Below are positions 37,026 to 45,464 of a stretch of 64,000 nt of DNA, one piece after another. Made by a program: the position numbers and the translations under genes. The DNA comes from Proteiniphilum acetatigenes DSM 18083 (lineage in GTDB: Bacteria > Bacteroidota > Bacteroidia > Bacteroidales > Dysgonomonadaceae): contig NZ_KB905709.1 of NCBI RefSeq assembly GCF_000380985.1, positions 1 through 64,000 of the forward strand. Direction: 5' to 3'. Under the pieces are notes generated by a model. It did not search any database. It saw only the letters and a program-made list of their open reading frames with translations, and was not told the DNA's origin. How positions within the stretch are numbered: the first letter of the stretch is position 1; each line of letters starts with the position of its first letter.

Positions 37026-39224
37026 TTAATTCCCCAGCTCCAACTGGTTCTTCACCAGTTCGTAATACTTTCCCCGTTTCCCAGTCAGTTCCCCGTGGGT
37101 TCCCGTTTCGGCGATGCGTCCGCCGTCGAGTACCACGATCTGATCCGCATTTTTTACCGTGCTGAGGCGGTGTGCTACTACGACCACCGTTTTGTCCCGG
37201 TAGAAGGCTTCCAGGTTCTCCACGATGGTCCGCTCATTGTTCGCGTCCAGCGAGTTGGTCGCCTCGTCGAGGAAGATGAACGGCGGGTCCTTGTACACCA
37301 CCCGCGCGATAAGGATGCGCTGCCGCTGCCCCTGGCTCACGCCCTGACCGTCCTGCCCGATCCTCGTGTTGTAGCCCAGCGGCAGGCGTCCGATATCTTC
37401 CGCAATGTTCGCTATACGGGCGGCATGGCGCAACCGCTCCACATCCACCTCGTCGCCCGCCACGGCGATGTTGCGGGCGATGGTGTCGGAGAACAGGTAA
37501 CCGTCCTGCATCACCGCCCCGCATTGGGTGCGCCACCAGGTCAGGTTCATGTCTTCCAGTCCGGTTGTCCCAACGGTGATCTGGCCTTCATCGGGGGCGT
37601 AGTAGCCCAGTAACAGTTTTACCAGTGTGGTCTTCCCGCTGCCGCTCGCACCCACGATGGCTGTCACCTTCCCTTGGGGTATAACCAGGCCGATGTTGTC
37701 CAGCACGTAGTCCGGCCGCGCACCGTCGTATTTGAAGCATAGGTGTTGAACATGGATGGAACGGTCTATGGGCAACTCCGCCACAGTCCGGTGCTCGTCC
37801 TCCTCGTTGCGCTGCGTGTGGATCTCGTTCATGCGGTCGAGGCTGATGCCCACGTCCTGCCACTGGTAGATGAAGTTCATTATCTGTTCAACCGGGCTGT
37901 TCAACTGACCGATGATGTACTGGATGGCCAGCATCATCCCCAGGGTAAGGTTCCCGCTTATGACGGCGGTGGCCGCCAGCACCGTCACCAGAACATTTTT
38001 TAACTCGTTGATTAGAATGCTACCCGCCTCCTGATTCTGTCGCAAATTGAGCGATTGCAGGTTCACGTCGAACAGGTCCGCCTGCACGTCTTCCCACTCC
38101 CAGCGCTTGCGCTGTTCGCACCCCTGGAGTTTGATCTCCTGCATGCCGGTGATCAACTGGCACGTCACGTTCCGGTTGATGCCCTGTTGCTCGAACATCT
38201 TGTAATCCAACACGCGCCGCTTTTTCAGGAATACCATGATCCACAGGCCGTAGAGGATGCTGCCGGCGAGGAACACGGCGAAGACGGGCACATTGTAGAT
38301 GAACAGCACCACCGAGAAGATCACGAAGGTAAAGGCGGAGAACAGCACCGTGATGGTCTGGTTGGTGAGGAAGTTCTCAATGCGGCGGTGGTCTTCGATG
38401 CGTTGCAACAGGTCGCCCGTGAGCTTGGTGTCGAAGAACTTCATGGGCAGTTTCATCAGTTTGATAAAGAAGTCGGAGATGAGGGAGACGTTGATGCGGG
38501 TGCTGATATGCAGCAGTATCTTGCGGCGGATGAAGTCGATTGCGGTGCGGCTGAACAGCAGCATCATCTGGGCGATGAGCACCAGCCAGATAAAGCCGAT
38601 GTCTTTCCCGGAGATGCCAGTGTCCACGATGGCCTGGGTAAGGAACGGGAAGATGAGTTGCAACAGGCTGCCGATAAACAAGCCGAGGATTAATTGCGTG
38701 AAAAAGCGTTTGTATTTGAGCAGGTATTTCCAGAGGAACTTCAGGCGGTTTTGCGTTGGGGCGGCATCTCCTTCCTGTTCATAAAAGAGGCTGGTGGGTT
38801 CCAGCAGCAAGGCTACCCCTTTTTCCTCACCACCCGTACGGGTACTGACCCACCGGTCGCAGAACTCTTCGCGTGAATAGATAAGTAGGCCCTTGCCGGG
38901 GTCGGCTACAGAAATTTTATAGCCCTTTTTGTTTTTCCTTATCCCGTACACCACCACGAAATGTTCCTGGTTCCAGTGGACGATGCAGGGCAGTGGCGCT
39001 TTCTCAGCTAGCTTGTCGAAGGTAAGACGCCCTCCCACGGTATGAAAGCCAAGTTTTTCCGCGGCGCGGCTGATACCCAACAACGAGACCCCGTCACGGC
39101 CGATAAAGCAGTTTTCGCGCAGGTGCTCCAGCGTGTACCGCTTGCCGTAATGCCCGGACACCATCCTCAGGCAGGCGGGGCCGCAGTCCATTGCGTCGGG
39201 TTGTTGGGTGAAGGGGAAAGGCAT
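37026..39224 (-). CDS. C39-peptidase ABC exporter
   Basis: 732-residue exporter that removes double-glycine leaders and pumps the mature peptide out. Residues 1-140 are the C39 peptidase: AMDCGPACLRM (catalytic Cys14), VHWNQEHFVVVYG (His) and VADPGKG (Asp). Six-span transmembrane domain at about 165-450, then the ATPase with GASGSGKTTLVK (Walker A), GVSQGQRQRILIARV (signature, with SQGQ for SGGQ) and FIFLDEATNSLD (Walker B). It lies with precursor peptides ending in GG, a maturase and an outer-membrane barrel. A 60-base sample (37321-37380) is 70% G+C, far above its neighbours. Confidence 0.92.
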   Translation of the reverse strand: MPFPFTQQPDAMDCGPACLRMVSGHYGKRYTLEHLRENCFIGRDGVSLLGISRAAEKLGFHTVGGRLTFDKLAEKAPLPCIVHWNQEHFVVVYGIRKNKKGYKISVADPGKGLLIYSREEFCDRWVSTRTGGEEKGVALLLEPTSLFYEQEGDAAPTQNRLKFLWKYLLKYKRFFTQLILGLFIGSLLQLIFPFLTQAIVDTGISGKDIGFIWLVLIAQMMLLFSRTAIDFIRRKILLHISTRINVSLISDFFIKLMKLPMKFFDTKLTGDLLQRIEDHRRIENFLTNQTITVLFSAFTFVIFSVVLFIYNVPVFAVFLAGSILYGLWIMVFLKKRRVLDYKMFEQQGINRNVTCQLITGMQEIKLQGCEQRKRWEWEDVQADLFDVNLQSLNLRQNQEAGSILINELKNVLVTVLAATAVISGNLTLGMMLAIQYIIGQLNSPVEQIMNFIYQWQDVGISLDRMNEIHTQRNEEDEHRTVAELPIDRSIHVQHLCFKYDGARPDYVLDNIGLVIPQGKVTAIVGASGSGKTTLVKLLLGYYAPDEGQITVGTTGLEDMNLTWWRTQCGAVMQDGYLFSDTIARNIAVAGDEVDVERLRHAARIANIAEDIGRLPLGYNTRIGQDGQGVSQGQRQRILIARVVYKDPPFIFLDEATNSLDANNERTIVENLEAFYRDKTVVVVAHRLSTVKNADQIVVLDGGRIAETGTHGELTGKRGKYYELVKNQLELGN

Positions 39225-39241
39225 GGCTTTGTAGCTTTGAA

Positions 39242-41515
39242 TTATAAAGAAATTCCTTCTTCTTTGCTATTTACAACATTATCCAATTTGATTTTTTGTT
39301 TACTGTTTTTTCTGAAAGTATAGCGGAGTAAAATCCAAGGATGAGATGAAGCATCTATCATCCGAATCTTATAGTATGAGTTGTATGTCCCGACTTGGGT
39401 TATAGTTTCTGTACTGAGTTTACCAATAAAATAAGGTATTGCTACAGCTACATAAAAATCTTTTGTAAAATTGTAATTTACCTGAAACTGAGAGTATGCG
39501 GGGGTTAATTGTTTTATCCTAGAAGTTGGACTAAAAACATAATTTCTATAATTAACATCTCCGCCGAATATCCATTTTTTATAATACACCCATATACCTC
39601 CGCTTAAAGAGAAGCTTTGTTTTGCACTCATTTCTTCAAAATAATCGGTATGATGATAAGCCCCTATATAGATATTTCCTCTATTTTCTTTAAAGCGATA
39701 AGTAATATTCCCTCCAGTAGAAAGTGACTTATATTTACCCATATTATTGAATGTATTCACAAATGTTCCATTTTCTTTATATCCAAAAGGTTCAATTATA
39801 TCGTTAGAAAGATTATAAGTAATGGATGGTGTAAAATAAAATCCTTTTGTGTTAAGAGTATAAGATGCTTCTATCTTATGAGTTTGCTCCGGCAGAAGTT
39901 TAGGATTTCCCTTAATTATGACTAGAGGATCAGTCGAAGTATTATACGGATTCAATTGTCCGACGTTTGGTGTCTGGTTAGTTAAAGTATAACTAAATCT
40001 CGTAGAGTTATTGGAGTTGATTCTGTATGTTCCACTTAATGATGCGCGTGGCCTTACATACTGATTCGAAGATTCACCCGCTTTTAACATGATACTTTCT
40101 AATCCCGCCGAAACCATATAAAGAAGATTACCCGCTTTACTACTAAAAGTGGCATATAGGTATTCATTCCATGCTTTATGGTGAAAGACTGGTACATTAT
40201 CGCTAATCTTATTGATATTATCATTAATATAGTTGGTCGCACTACCGATATTTAAACTGTTTACTTTATTCCACTGCCATGAATAATCAATATTAAGGTT
40301 AGCAGAAGAACGATCACTCCTATACTCGAATAGATTATTGTATAAATCATGAGGGTAAGTCTCGGATCGTTCTCCTTTGTTGTTATCACTGTTTTTATTA
40401 TATGCCAAAGTAGCTTCCAGGGTCTTTTCAGGAGTAAAATCGTGTTTATAATATAAACTTGCTGTTTTGATATCAGCTACATTATTATCGGCAGATGTCA
40501 AGGAGAAATTCTCCTTTTGATCCCGATCAAAAATACCTTCGCCCCAAGTTTTTGTATTCTTGTCATTCCATTTTCCATAAACATGAGCTGCTATATAATC
40601 GTTTTCGGTTACACTCCATTTAAACAATAGTTCCCCTATACTTACTTTGTTATTGGTTTGTGAATCTCCAGCACTCTCTTTAAAGTAATCAATATCTTTT
40701 TGCCATGTACTGAATTCACTATCATCTTTAACTGTTCTGTCTAGGGCTCCTCTTCCATATAACGAATATTTTGGATTGCCAACTTCAAAATAAACCACAC
40801 CCATACTATATCTCAAAGGAACATCATGTCTTGTTGCTGTTTGGAAGAATTGGTATGGTTCACGTTTGGGTTTTAGTTTAATGTTAAGTATGTTCTTCAC
40901 ACCCATTCTCATATAACGTGCACTTACTACATCAATAACCTCAACCGATTCAATATCTTTAGGATCAATGGGAGTAATTCCGGTGTTAATAATTTTACCA
41001 TCAATCAGCACCAATAATTTACCTCCATCTATCATGCTTACCGTTTGTAAAGATTCATTTACATTTAATCTTGGAATTTCACGTAAAGCGCGATATGGAT
41101 CTCCACTGTTTTTTGCACTTTCTGAAAGGTAGAAAATTTCACCAGTAGCCGTTCTTCTCACTAAATTAGTTGGATCAGCCGTTATGATAACGTCGTCCAA
41201 TTCAATATCCATTTCTTCAACTAATACAAATTCAGCATTTATATTTTTAAAGATATCTCTTTGTTCTTCGATAGGAGTAAAACCAGGATATAATATCTGT
41301 AATGAATATTCAGCTTTTGGGAGATTTCCAATGCTGAATTGTCCACGCTCATTAGTTAGACTAACTGCAAATAGTGAATCATTCTTCGACAGAATTATTT
41401 GAACTCCTGCCAGTTGTTGATTATTTTTATCTGTAACTTTACCCGAGAATGAATATTGGGCATTCATCAACTGAGAGAGTATAAGAAATGACATTATAAG
41501 GGTTATATTTTTCAT
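39242..41515 (-). CDS. Outer-membrane beta-barrel protein of the peptide locus
   Basis: 757 residues: signal peptide 1-19, a carboxypeptidase-regulatory-like beta-sandwich (about 22-100, FSGKVTDKNNQQLAGVQII), a plug-like segment (about 110-215, LREIPRLNVNESLQTVSMID, VLIDGKIINTG, IESVEVIDVVSARY) and a long barrel. It belongs to the outer-membrane beta-barrel family related to TonB-dependent receptors, but I see no clear TonB box. Located between maturase and exporter, it may export, import or protect against the peptide. AT-rich, in sharp contrast to the exporter 17 bases downstream. Confidence 0.82.
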   Translation of the reverse strand: MKNITLIMSFLILSQLMNAQYSFSGKVTDKNNQQLAGVQIILSKNDSLFAVSLTNERGQFSIGNLPKAEYSLQILYPGFTPIEEQRDIFKNINAEFVLVEEMDIELDDVIITADPTNLVRRTATGEIFYLSESAKNSGDPYRALREIPRLNVNESLQTVSMIDGGKLLVLIDGKIINTGITPIDPKDIESVEVIDVVSARYMRMGVKNILNIKLKPKREPYQFFQTATRHDVPLRYSMGVVYFEVGNPKYSLYGRGALDRTVKDDSEFSTWQKDIDYFKESAGDSQTNNKVSIGELLFKWSVTENDYIAAHVYGKWNDKNTKTWGEGIFDRDQKENFSLTSADNNVADIKTASLYYKHDFTPEKTLEATLAYNKNSDNNKGERSETYPHDLYNNLFEYRSDRSSANLNIDYSWQWNKVNSLNIGSATNYINDNINKISDNVPVFHHKAWNEYLYATFSSKAGNLLYMVSAGLESIMLKAGESSNQYVRPRASLSGTYRINSNNSTRFSYTLTNQTPNVGQLNPYNTSTDPLVIIKGNPKLLPEQTHKIEASYTLNTKGFYFTPSITYNLSNDIIEPFGYKENGTFVNTFNNMGKYKSLSTGGNITYRFKENRGNIYIGAYHHTDYFEEMSAKQSFSLSGGIWVYYKKWIFGGDVNYRNYVFSPTSRIKQLTPAYSQFQVNYNFTKDFYVAVAIPYFIGKLSTETITQVGTYNSYYKIRMIDASSHPWILLRYTFRKNSKQKIKLDNVVNSKEEGISL

Positions 41516-41540
41516 CAGAATATATTTATATCCAATATTT

Positions 41541-42853
41541 TTAAATCTGGTGTGCGACTTGATTTAATTCCTCTTTTAGTAAATGGTATTTAAAAGAATA
41601 CATTAGATACTCCTTGGAATCCATGTTCATAGAATCAAAGGTGCATATAAATTTCCCTGTATGAGCTAGCAATTGTTTGTTACATGGACCAAAACATGCT
41701 GGAAACCATTTACACTCCTCACATTCTTTTTGAGTAATGTCCTTGAACCAATTTGCCATCTTGGTTAAATCCCACTTTATTTGTCCAGTCTCAAAATTCA
41801 ATTTTCCAAGTGATTCTTTTTCATCAAAAGATGAGACGGTTGAACATTTAAATACTTTACCGTCGTAATTGAATAATGTATGTCTTTGCCTTTCTGCAAA
41901 ACATAGATACCCTTTAGGCATAATATAGTAGTCGAGTAAAAATTTCTTATCGAAAAACTTTTGAATAGCCGAGTGAAGAAGCTCTCTATCAACTTTGTTA
42001 GTTGGAATTTGCCATACCTTTTTTAAAATTACAAATGTTGATTTTCTATCCATGAAATCAATGTCATTTATAATTTCATCGATTTTTCTTAAGGCTCGAT
42101 TATCAAAATTAACTCTGACTGCCACTCCTCGATTTGGTATTTTAGAGTTAATCAAACGTAAAGCTTCTATTGTCTTTTGGTAGGTATCTGTTGATGGATT
42201 TAGAATATCCTTTTTGATTGAATTATGGACTTTCCTGTCGCCGTCGAGTGTTATTTGAAAAGATGAATTGAAACTTTTTAGATAATCCACCTTTTCTTCA
42301 TTTATTAAGGTTGCATTCGTTGTGAATTCAGTAGTAAGAGCGATCTCTTTATTATCGCAGAATTCTTTGGCATAATCCAGTATTTTTTTTACACCTTCAA
42401 AATAAAGTAAAGGTTCTCCTCCAAAGAAAGAAACCTTTAAGGTATTATATCTTGCTGATTGATATTCATATTCAATGTTTTTTTTAATCGCTTTTATTGT
42501 GTCTTCATTTAAATAGCTCTTTGAAATTCGATTTTCATAACAGTACCAACAATTCAAATTACAATCCAAGGTTGTATTTATCATAATCTGATACATATTG
42601 GAATTATATTGCATTTGTCTTTTTAGGTTTTTCACTACCTCAAACTCATCAAAATCATCGGGAACAATGAAATAATTCTCTAATAATTTATTATAAAGAG
42701 AATTATCAAATTTCTCAATATCCTCACAATTATATTATTGAAAATCTCATGTTTAGTTTTATTCAATAAAAGAAATTCATTGCTAAAAGAATTGTAATGC
42801 AAATAAATTTGTGGCGAGATTTCCTCTTGAAACAAGTAAAAATTCTTTTTCAT
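41541..42853 (-). pseudogene. Radical SAM/SPASM peptide maturase with a frameshift
   Basis: About 437 residues if restored. Start ATG at 42853 (MKKNFYLFQEEISPQIYLHY); this frame hits TAG at 42680-42682. The remainder is one base out of phase: from about 42728 the other frame reads CEDIEKFDNSLYNKLLENYF then IVPDDFDEFEVV and runs on to 41541. The core has TLDCNLNCWYCYEN (SAM 4Fe-4S), SFFGGEPLLYF, and a SPASM region with CFAERQR, FKCSTVSS, CEECKWFPACFGPC. Internal initiation at the GTG near 42635 would still give the radical SAM core but lose the likely leader-binding N-terminus. A sequencing error is possible. Confidence 0.8.
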
Positions 42854-43033
42854 TTCTATTCTATTTATTTTGCTGATATACTTATATAAATGGGTATACC
42901 GTTAATTCTCATTTCGTATCTTCGATTCTTTGTTTATTTCTCTACTTTGACATTACATTCAGTTATCCATTATTTAATAAATATCTGTTTGTAGTGAATA
43001 AATAATTGCGGGGACAAATTATCCATAAGGCAA

Positions 43034-43060
43034 TAAAGCAAGGGATTTTCCCTTGCTTTA
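43034..43060 (-). terminator. Perfect hairpin after precursor gene 1
   Basis: TAAAGCAAGGGA and TCCCTTGCTTTA form a 12-bp perfect stem with a 3-base loop, 23 bases after the precursor stop. On the minus strand it is followed by TTGCC, not a T-run, so it is probably a partial terminator or 3' stabiliser giving more precursor than maturase mRNA. Confidence 0.65.
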
Positions 43061-43082
43061 CCGGTTCATTTTCATCGATCAA

Positions 43083-43262
43083 TTATTCAGCTTGCTCTAT
43101 AGGCTTGCATGTGCCACTGCCATTATTTGGGCCACCATAGCAAACTCCGTCACCGTTATTTACAGCAGCAACACTAGCTCCAGAGCCACCATGTAAAAGC
43201 ATCATTTCATCCACGTTTAACTGATCTATAATGTCGATTGATAAAGTCATTAAAGTATTCAT
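43083..43262 (-). CDS. Double-glycine RiPP precursor peptide 1
   Basis: 59-residue peptide, too short for routine gene calling. Leader MNTLMTLSIDIIDQLNVDEM, then MLLHGG: a helical leader ending in Gly-Gly, the cut site of C39 exporters. The predicted core of 33 residues starts SGASVAAVNNGDGVCYGG and has two cysteines (residues 41 and 52), many Gly and Asn, and ends KPIEQAE. This is the layout of the GG-Bacteroidales natural-product precursors targeted by radical SAM/SPASM enzymes. The maturase, barrel and exporter follow on the same strand. The modification is unknown. Confidence 0.82.
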   Translation of the reverse strand: MNTLMTLSIDIIDQLNVDEMMLLHGGSGASVAAVNNGDGVCYGGPNNGSGTCKPIEQAE

Positions 43263-43476
43263 AATTATATTTTTTTAATTTTTTATACTCATCTCGTTTT
43301 TCGGAATGACTTCCGATTATTATTCACTAAAATTTCATCAGATAGTTATATCTCTTCACGAGGCATATCTTATCGAGCATATCACAAACATACTGTTTTT
43401 TTTCGCCTCTTAGCTACTTCCCTTCACTGTCCCGGCGGCTTCCGGTAAAAATCTGTTATACCCAAACCCCTGGGTG

Positions 43477-43507
43477 TTTGAAATTACCGTGTGTTGTGTT
43501 AACTTTG
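43477..43507 (+). promoter_or_regulatory. Promoter inside the peptide locus, opposite strand
   Basis: TTTG (43477-43480), exactly 19 bases, TAACTTTG (43500-43507): full match to the Bacteroidota TTTG-N19-TAnnTTTG promoter, reading away from precursor 1 and toward precursor 2. Confidence 0.7.
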
Positions 43508-43512
43508 CAGTG

Positions 43513-43596
43513 CCTTTTCTTGTAGGTTTAGTTAAACATCAGGGTTGATTGGTCTCAATTTGGTTGTTCGCTTTCCTGGCAAGGGAAGGCTTTTTT
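43513..43596 (+). ncRNA. Candidate small RNA between the two precursors
   Basis: About 84 bases from the expected transcription start of the promoter at 43477-43507 to a rho-independent terminator. It has no open frame of note, contains a small hairpin GTTTA-GT-TAAAC, and ends in the terminator stem 43570-43590 with T6. It lies antisense to the spacer between precursor genes 2 and 1, so it could base-pair with a read-through transcript of that pair (inference). Confidence 0.55.
43570..43596 (+). terminator. Rho-independent terminator of the candidate small RNA
   Basis: GCTTTCC (43570-43576) pairs with GGAAGGC (43584-43590), one G-T pair, 7-base loop, then six T residues. Confidence 0.75.
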
Positions 43597-43678
43597 CCTG
43601 CTACCGGCCTTTTTTGGCCCTTAGCATTAGGCTTCCCGGGTTCTGAATCCGTTTTACCGTCGTTGGTTTTTGTCTTTA

Positions 43679-43873
43679 CTAAAGCGGTTTCATTTCAATA
43701 ATTTGTCCTGCACTGTTTCTTCTAACCAAATAGGGTTTTCCGTCAATATAAACTATGTCATACTCTTCTTCAGCACTTGTCGTACCTCCTTTTAGTTGTG
43801 CCATAGCTGCACTCTGTAATACATCGGCACATGGCATGCACATGTGATCGATACTTGTTTTCCGGTTCTTCAT
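43679..43873 (-). CDS. Double-glycine peptide 2, possible second precursor
   Basis: 64 residues: MKNRKTSIDHMCMPCADVLQ, SAAMAQLKGG, then a 34-residue tail TTSAEEEYDIVYIDGKPYLV then RRNSAGQIIEMKPL. The GG at 29-30 after a hydrophobic, helical stretch fits a C39 leader cut site. The tail has no cysteine and is rich in Tyr, Asp and Glu, quite unlike peptide 1; cysteines occur only in the leader. It is 416 bases upstream of precursor 1 on the same strand. It could be another exported peptide or a processed signal for the adjacent sensor kinase. Confidence 0.6.
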   Translation of the reverse strand: MKNRKTSIDHMCMPCADVLQSAAMAQLKGGTTSAEEEYDIVYIDGKPYLVRRNSAGQIIEMKPL

Positions 43874-44091
43874 ACGTTATTCTTTAATAGTTCTTTAATG
43901 GAGTAAAGTTGGAGCCTTTTTTTGGAACCGTTTCTAACAAATCTCTAACATTTGTCTAACCAATCTAACAAAACAAACACTATTATGCTTTTTTAACTAA
44001 TATTCCTCCTTCTTGTGTGTGTTTTACTTTATATGGCACATCTGTATTCCTGTTTTTCTTTTTAAATTTGCACAAGGTGCTATAATTGTGT

Positions 44092-45456
44092 ATGAAACGA
44101 GTCATGAAAAAATATTTGCTGCTCATCATATCCTTATTGGCAATAGTCTTGCTCATTGTATCACAGATAGTGTGGGTAAGGCAACTGATGATACGCGACA
44201 AAGAGCGCTTTGAAACAGATTTGCAGCACAGCTTAAGAAGTATTGTGCCGTTCTGCCTTTCCCGGGAATTAAGTAAAAAAGGAGATGCGAATAGACAGAG
44301 CTTCGAACTTATTCCTCTCGATCCTTCTAGCCTACCTCCGGGAGGAATTATCAGGGGCTCTTTCGATACCAAAGAGTACCGGTCGGATAAAAACCTGGGC
44401 AATTTCCTGGTAGGCGCCTTTGCCGAAGAGTTATTGCATGATAACAAAATACCGCTGGAACCTATCGACTCCCTCTTCAGAAAAGAATTTATACATTATC
44501 CCGAAATCGCGGACTATTCCATGAGTTTGCTTATGAACGACTCCGTGATGCGCGAATTACATGCGGACAGGAAAGCCCATACAGTCTTAAAAAATAATGA
44601 TACGGGTATTACCGTAAATATTCCGTTAGGAGAGACCGGAACTTACCGCTATATGGCTCACGTAGTGTTCAAACCGGCGGTGTATATACAACGGCTGCGC
44701 TCCACTACAACGCTTTCGGCCGTAGCGGTCGTGCTTATTTCCCTGCTTGTGCTGTACCAACTGATGCAGCTGAAGAAAAGAACAGAAGCGCTGGAAGCAC
44801 ACACACAGGCGGTGAGCGGCATTGTGCACGACCTGAAATCACCCCTCTCGTATGTGTATACCATGCTGGGGATATTTGAAAAAAATGAACCGCTTGCCGC
44901 AAAGAAAAACATGCTGCACACCGCGAAAACAAGGGTGAAATATCTTTCGGACAAGATTGGCGTATTGCTGACGACCGTAAAAAACGAAAATAACGTCTTG
45001 CAAATAGATCCCGCTGCTTACCCTTTCTCCCGGCGGTGCAACGAAATAATACAAGAACTGGAGGTGGTGTATGCCGATAAAAAAATCGCCTGTTCCATTG
45101 AACCGGAAACGGAAGTAACGATACAGGCCGACCCGGTTTATTTTGACGGCTGCGTACGCAACCTGCTCGATAATGCCATAAAGTATTCGGGTGAAAAGCC
45201 CGAGGTGAGGATCACCGCGGAAACAACCAAAGGCAAGGCAATCCTTACTTTTACCGATAACGGTAAAGGGATGGAAGAAAAAGAACGGAAAAAAGTATTC
45301 AGGGAATTTTACCGCTCCGGTACGGGTTCCACGTTAAAAGACCACGGCATCGGGTTGACTTTTGTAAAACAGGTGGTCAATGCGCATAAAGGAAAGATCA
45401 CCCTGGAAAGTTCACCGGGAAAAGGCAGTACTTTTACGATCATCTTATCTCAATAA
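44092..45456 (+). CDS. Sensor histidine kinase
   Basis: 454 residues. A first membrane span (about 7-27, YLLLIISLLAIVLLIVSQIV), a periplasmic sensor of about 175 residues without a known domain, and a second span (about 205-225, AVAVVLISLLVLYQ). HisKA with the phosphorylated His near 245 (IVHDLKSPLSY), then HATPase_c (NLLDNAIKYSG, FTDNGKGMEE, GIGLTFVKQVV). ATGs at 44092 and 44104 are both possible; a TTG further up is unlikely. It forms an operon with the response regulator and is divergent from peptide gene 2, so it may sense the peptide or control the locus (inference). Confidence 0.92.
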   Translation: MKRVMKKYLLLIISLLAIVLLIVSQIVWVRQLMIRDKERFETDLQHSLRSIVPFCLSRELSKKGDANRQSFELIPLDPSSLPPGGIIRGSFDTKEYRSDKNLGNFLVGAFAEELLHDNKIPLEPIDSLFRKEFIHYPEIADYSMSLLMNDSVMRELHADRKAHTVLKNNDTGITVNIPLGETGTYRYMAHVVFKPAVYIQRLRSTTTLSAVAVVLISLLVLYQLMQLKKRTEALEAHTQAVSGIVHDLKSPLSYVYTMLGIFEKNEPLAAKKNMLHTAKTRVKYLSDKIGVLLTTVKNENNVLQIDPAAYPFSRRCNEIIQELEVVYADKKIACSIEPETEVTIQADPVYFDGCVRNLLDNAIKYSGEKPEVRITAETTKGKAILTFTDNGKGMEEKERKKVFREFYRSGTGSTLKDHGIGLTFVKQVVNAHKGKITLESSPGKGSTFTIILSQ

Positions 45457-45464
45457 TTTTTATT

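Noticed and set aside
38055-38693. 212-residue open frame antisense to the exporter gene, and similar ones at 37095-37613
   Set aside because: They are by-products of high G+C in the exporter; composition is His/Glu/Gln-rich nonsense and the opposite strand has an unmistakable ABC transporter.
42680-42760. Programmed -1 frameshift in the maturase
   Set aside because: No X XXY YYZ slippery heptamer or obvious downstream pseudoknot at the junction; an indel or sequencing error is simpler.
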